NCBI GenBank assembly: GCA_021106755.1
Contig: JAIOTM010000004.1
Coordinates: 1-7,489, forward strand
DNA length: 7,489 nt
From: Candidatus Cloacimonadota bacterium
GTDB taxonomy: Bacteria; Cloacimonadota; Cloacimonadia; Cloacimonadales; JAIOQZ01
Direction of reading: 5' to 3'
Shown here: positions 6,361 through 7,489 of the stretch, piece by piece
Position numbering within the stretch: position 1 is the stretch's first letter
Layout: the number at the start of each line of letters is the position of its first letter
Made by a program: the position numbers and the translations under genes
The notes under the pieces: model-generated
What the model was told of the DNA's origin: nothing
Database searches by the model: none
Seen by the model: only the letters and a program-made list of their open reading frames with translations

Positions 6361-7338
6361 TTACCACTCAATTATCACAGCACCCCAAGAATATCCTACA
6401 CCGAATCCAGCCGTAAGCACCTTAGTTCCACTGGATAGTCGTCCCTGTTCAGCCATGTTTGCGAGAACGATAGGTATTGAGGATGATACGGTGTTACCAT
6501 AATTTTCCATATCAATGATAAATTTATCTTCAGGTATATCAATTAAGCTACAGAGTGTGTCCAGAATAAACTTGTTAGCCTGATGGAAAACGAAAGAATC
6601 AATATCATCAAGTTTCATTCTGGCTTTGGACAAAACGTTTTCTATCAGACATGGAACTGTATCCATTGTAAAATTTAATATTTCGGGTCCATCCATGTAC
6701 AATTGTCTTACACCTGCCGTTTTGTTTTCATTGCCGTTTGCCCGGTATCGGAAACCTCCGACTGGATTTATCAGGTTTTGCCAGCCGCTTCCATTTGTAC
6801 CAAGATCAACAGCAAGAATAGCTTCACGTTCCGAAGCTCTTATAAGCGTTGCTGTAGCGGCATCTCCAAAGATGGTCATATTAGCTTTATCATCTGACGC
6901 GATATGTTTTGTAAGAGTATCGCCAGTCAAGAGCAGTATATTTGTGGCTATCCCGGAAGAAATGAACCCGTTTGCTGTAGCTAAACCATACATATAAGCA
7001 GAACAACCCAGACTGATGTCGAATGCTCCGCAATGAGTTGGCAATCCTAACTTGTGTTGTAAGATACAAGCCCCTGTAGGAAGATAATATTCGGGGCTTT
7101 GAGTGCAAAGTATGAGCATATCAATAGTTGATCTATCTATCTGAATGAGCAATTTCTCAGCCGCTTCGTAAGCGAGATCAAGTGCTGTTTCATTATCTCC
7201 GGCAATATGCCTTTGCTGGATTCCTACGTTTTTTAACACTTTCAGTGAGTTAAACTCAGGGAAAAGCTGCTTTATATCTTTGTTGTCCAATACTTTTTCC
7301 GGTAAATGATATGTAATTTTAATAATTTCACTTCCCAT
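6361..7338 (-). CDS. 3-oxoacyl-ACP synthase III (KAS III, FabH-like), probably a specialised paralog
   Basis: Thiolase-fold condensing enzyme that joins a starter acyl-CoA to malonyl-ACP; cytoplasmic. At 325 residues it is close to E. coli FabH (317). The catalytic triad is intact: Cys112 in SLGCSAYMYGL, His252 in FHQAN, Asn282 in ENYGNTVSSSIP, followed by the glycine-rich GFGVGYSWGA (311-320). Positions that in E. coli FabH contact CoA or ACP are changed by my alignment: Arg249 in HQANLRI becomes Phe257, and the Trp32/Arg36 region before the GI-x2-RHIA motif lacks both residues. This fits an accessory synthase with its own carrier or starter unit, as seen in polysaccharide loci where KAS III supplies acyl groups for sugar N-acylation (inference). 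No acyl carrier protein or ketoreductase gene is in the window. The gene converges on the acyltransferase gene with a 28-base gap lacking a clear terminator. Confidence 0.92.
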   Translation of the reverse strand: MGSEIIKITYHLPEKVLDNKDIKQLFPEFNSLKVLKNVGIQQRHIAGDNETALDLAYEAAEKLLIQIDRSTIDMLILCTQSPEYYLPTGACILQHKLGLPTHCGAFDISLGCSAYMYGLATANGFISSGIATNILLLTGDTLTKHIASDDKANMTIFGDAATATLIRASEREAILAVDLGTNGSGWQNLINPVGGFRYRANGNENKTAGVRQLYMDGPEILNFTMDTVPCLIENVLSKARMKLDDIDSFVFHQANKFILDTLCSLIDIPEDKFIIDMENYGNTVSSSIPIVLANMAEQGRLSSGTKVLTAGFGVGYSWGAVIIEW

Positions 7339-7343
7339 TGTTA

Positions 7344-7349
7344 CTCCTC
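7344..7349 (-). promoter_or_regulatory. Ribosome binding site of the FabH-like gene
   Basis: GAGGAG on the minus strand, five bases before the ATG at 7336-7338, fixes this start. Confidence 0.75.
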
Positions 7350-7368
7350 AACAAGCAATTTATTTCCA

Positions 7369-7382
7369 ATTCACTTGTGAAT
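7369..7382. promoter_or_regulatory. Palindrome upstream of the FabH-like gene, possible operator
   Basis: ATTCAC and GTGAAT are perfect six-base arms around a two-base centre, 31 bases upstream of the start codon. A TTGACA (7390-7395, minus strand) lies just beyond it and would make a perfect -35 box, but no good -10 sits at 16-18 bases, so the promoter is doubtful. The rest of 7396-7489 shows no feature. Two minus-strand frames there are open from the window edge for 15-19 codons and could hold the end of an upstream gene. Confidence 0.3.
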
Positions 7383-7489
7383 CGGTTAATGTCAAGAACA
7401 ACATCAACCAGCAAGGATACTTCATTTTTTCAAGAAAATTCAGTTATGTTGTTTTTCATGTTCAATGTTGCACTTTGCATCTGAAGAAA

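Noticed and set aside
6626..6997. 123-codon plus-strand ORF inside the FabH-like gene
   Set aside because: It lies entirely antisense to a clear KAS III gene with intact catalytic motifs and shows no domain or ribosome site of its own.

Overview
This window looks like part of a surface-polysaccharide or lipopolysaccharide biosynthesis locus from a moderately AT-rich bacterium. By eye the G+C is near 40%; I did not compute it. A Wzx-type flippase points to an envelope-glycan producer, probably Gram-negative. Strong Shine-Dalgarno sites (AAGGAG, GAGGAG, GAGAGG) precede most genes, which argues against Bacteroidota, where such sites are weak. I cannot assign a phylum. I see no rRNA, tRNA, CRISPR array, transposase or complete insertion sequence.

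Layout from left to right. (1) 1-327 holds an 86-codon open frame on the minus strand, in the same frame as the next gene but beyond its stop codon; it may be a gene remnant. (2) 328-1692 (minus) encodes an adenylate-forming ligase of the phenylacetate-CoA ligase/CapK family. (3) 1693-1950 is a divergent intergenic region with a sigma70-like minus-strand promoter whose spacer carries an inverted repeat. (4) 1951-2943 (plus) is trpS, tryptophanyl-tRNA synthetase. (5) 2944-3169 is a leader region with two short ORFs, each behind a good ribosome binding site. (6) 3170-5473 (plus) encodes a 767-residue protein: a 12-helix Wzx/MATE-like flippase fused in frame to a NodB-like polysaccharide deacetylase domain. 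(7) 5466-6332 (plus) overlaps it by 8 bases and encodes an AAC(3)-family acyltransferase. (8) 6361-7338 (minus, convergent) encodes a FabH-like ketoacyl synthase III with an intact Cys-His-Asn triad but changed carrier-docking positions. (9) 7339-7489 is its upstream region, with a short palindrome.

Working model (inference): these genes could form a glycan 'deacetylate and re-acylate' module. The deacetylase domain, probably on the cytoplasmic face, would free an amino group on a lipid-linked or nucleotide-linked sugar. The translationally coupled AAC(3)-like enzyme would attach a different acyl group, the FabH-like synthase and/or the CapK-like ligase would supply that acyl thioester, and the flippase half would export the finished unit. 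The fusion and its coupling to the acyltransferase are the most distinctive things in the window. trpS is a housekeeping gene that looks out of place here, and may mark a locus boundary or be a second copy.
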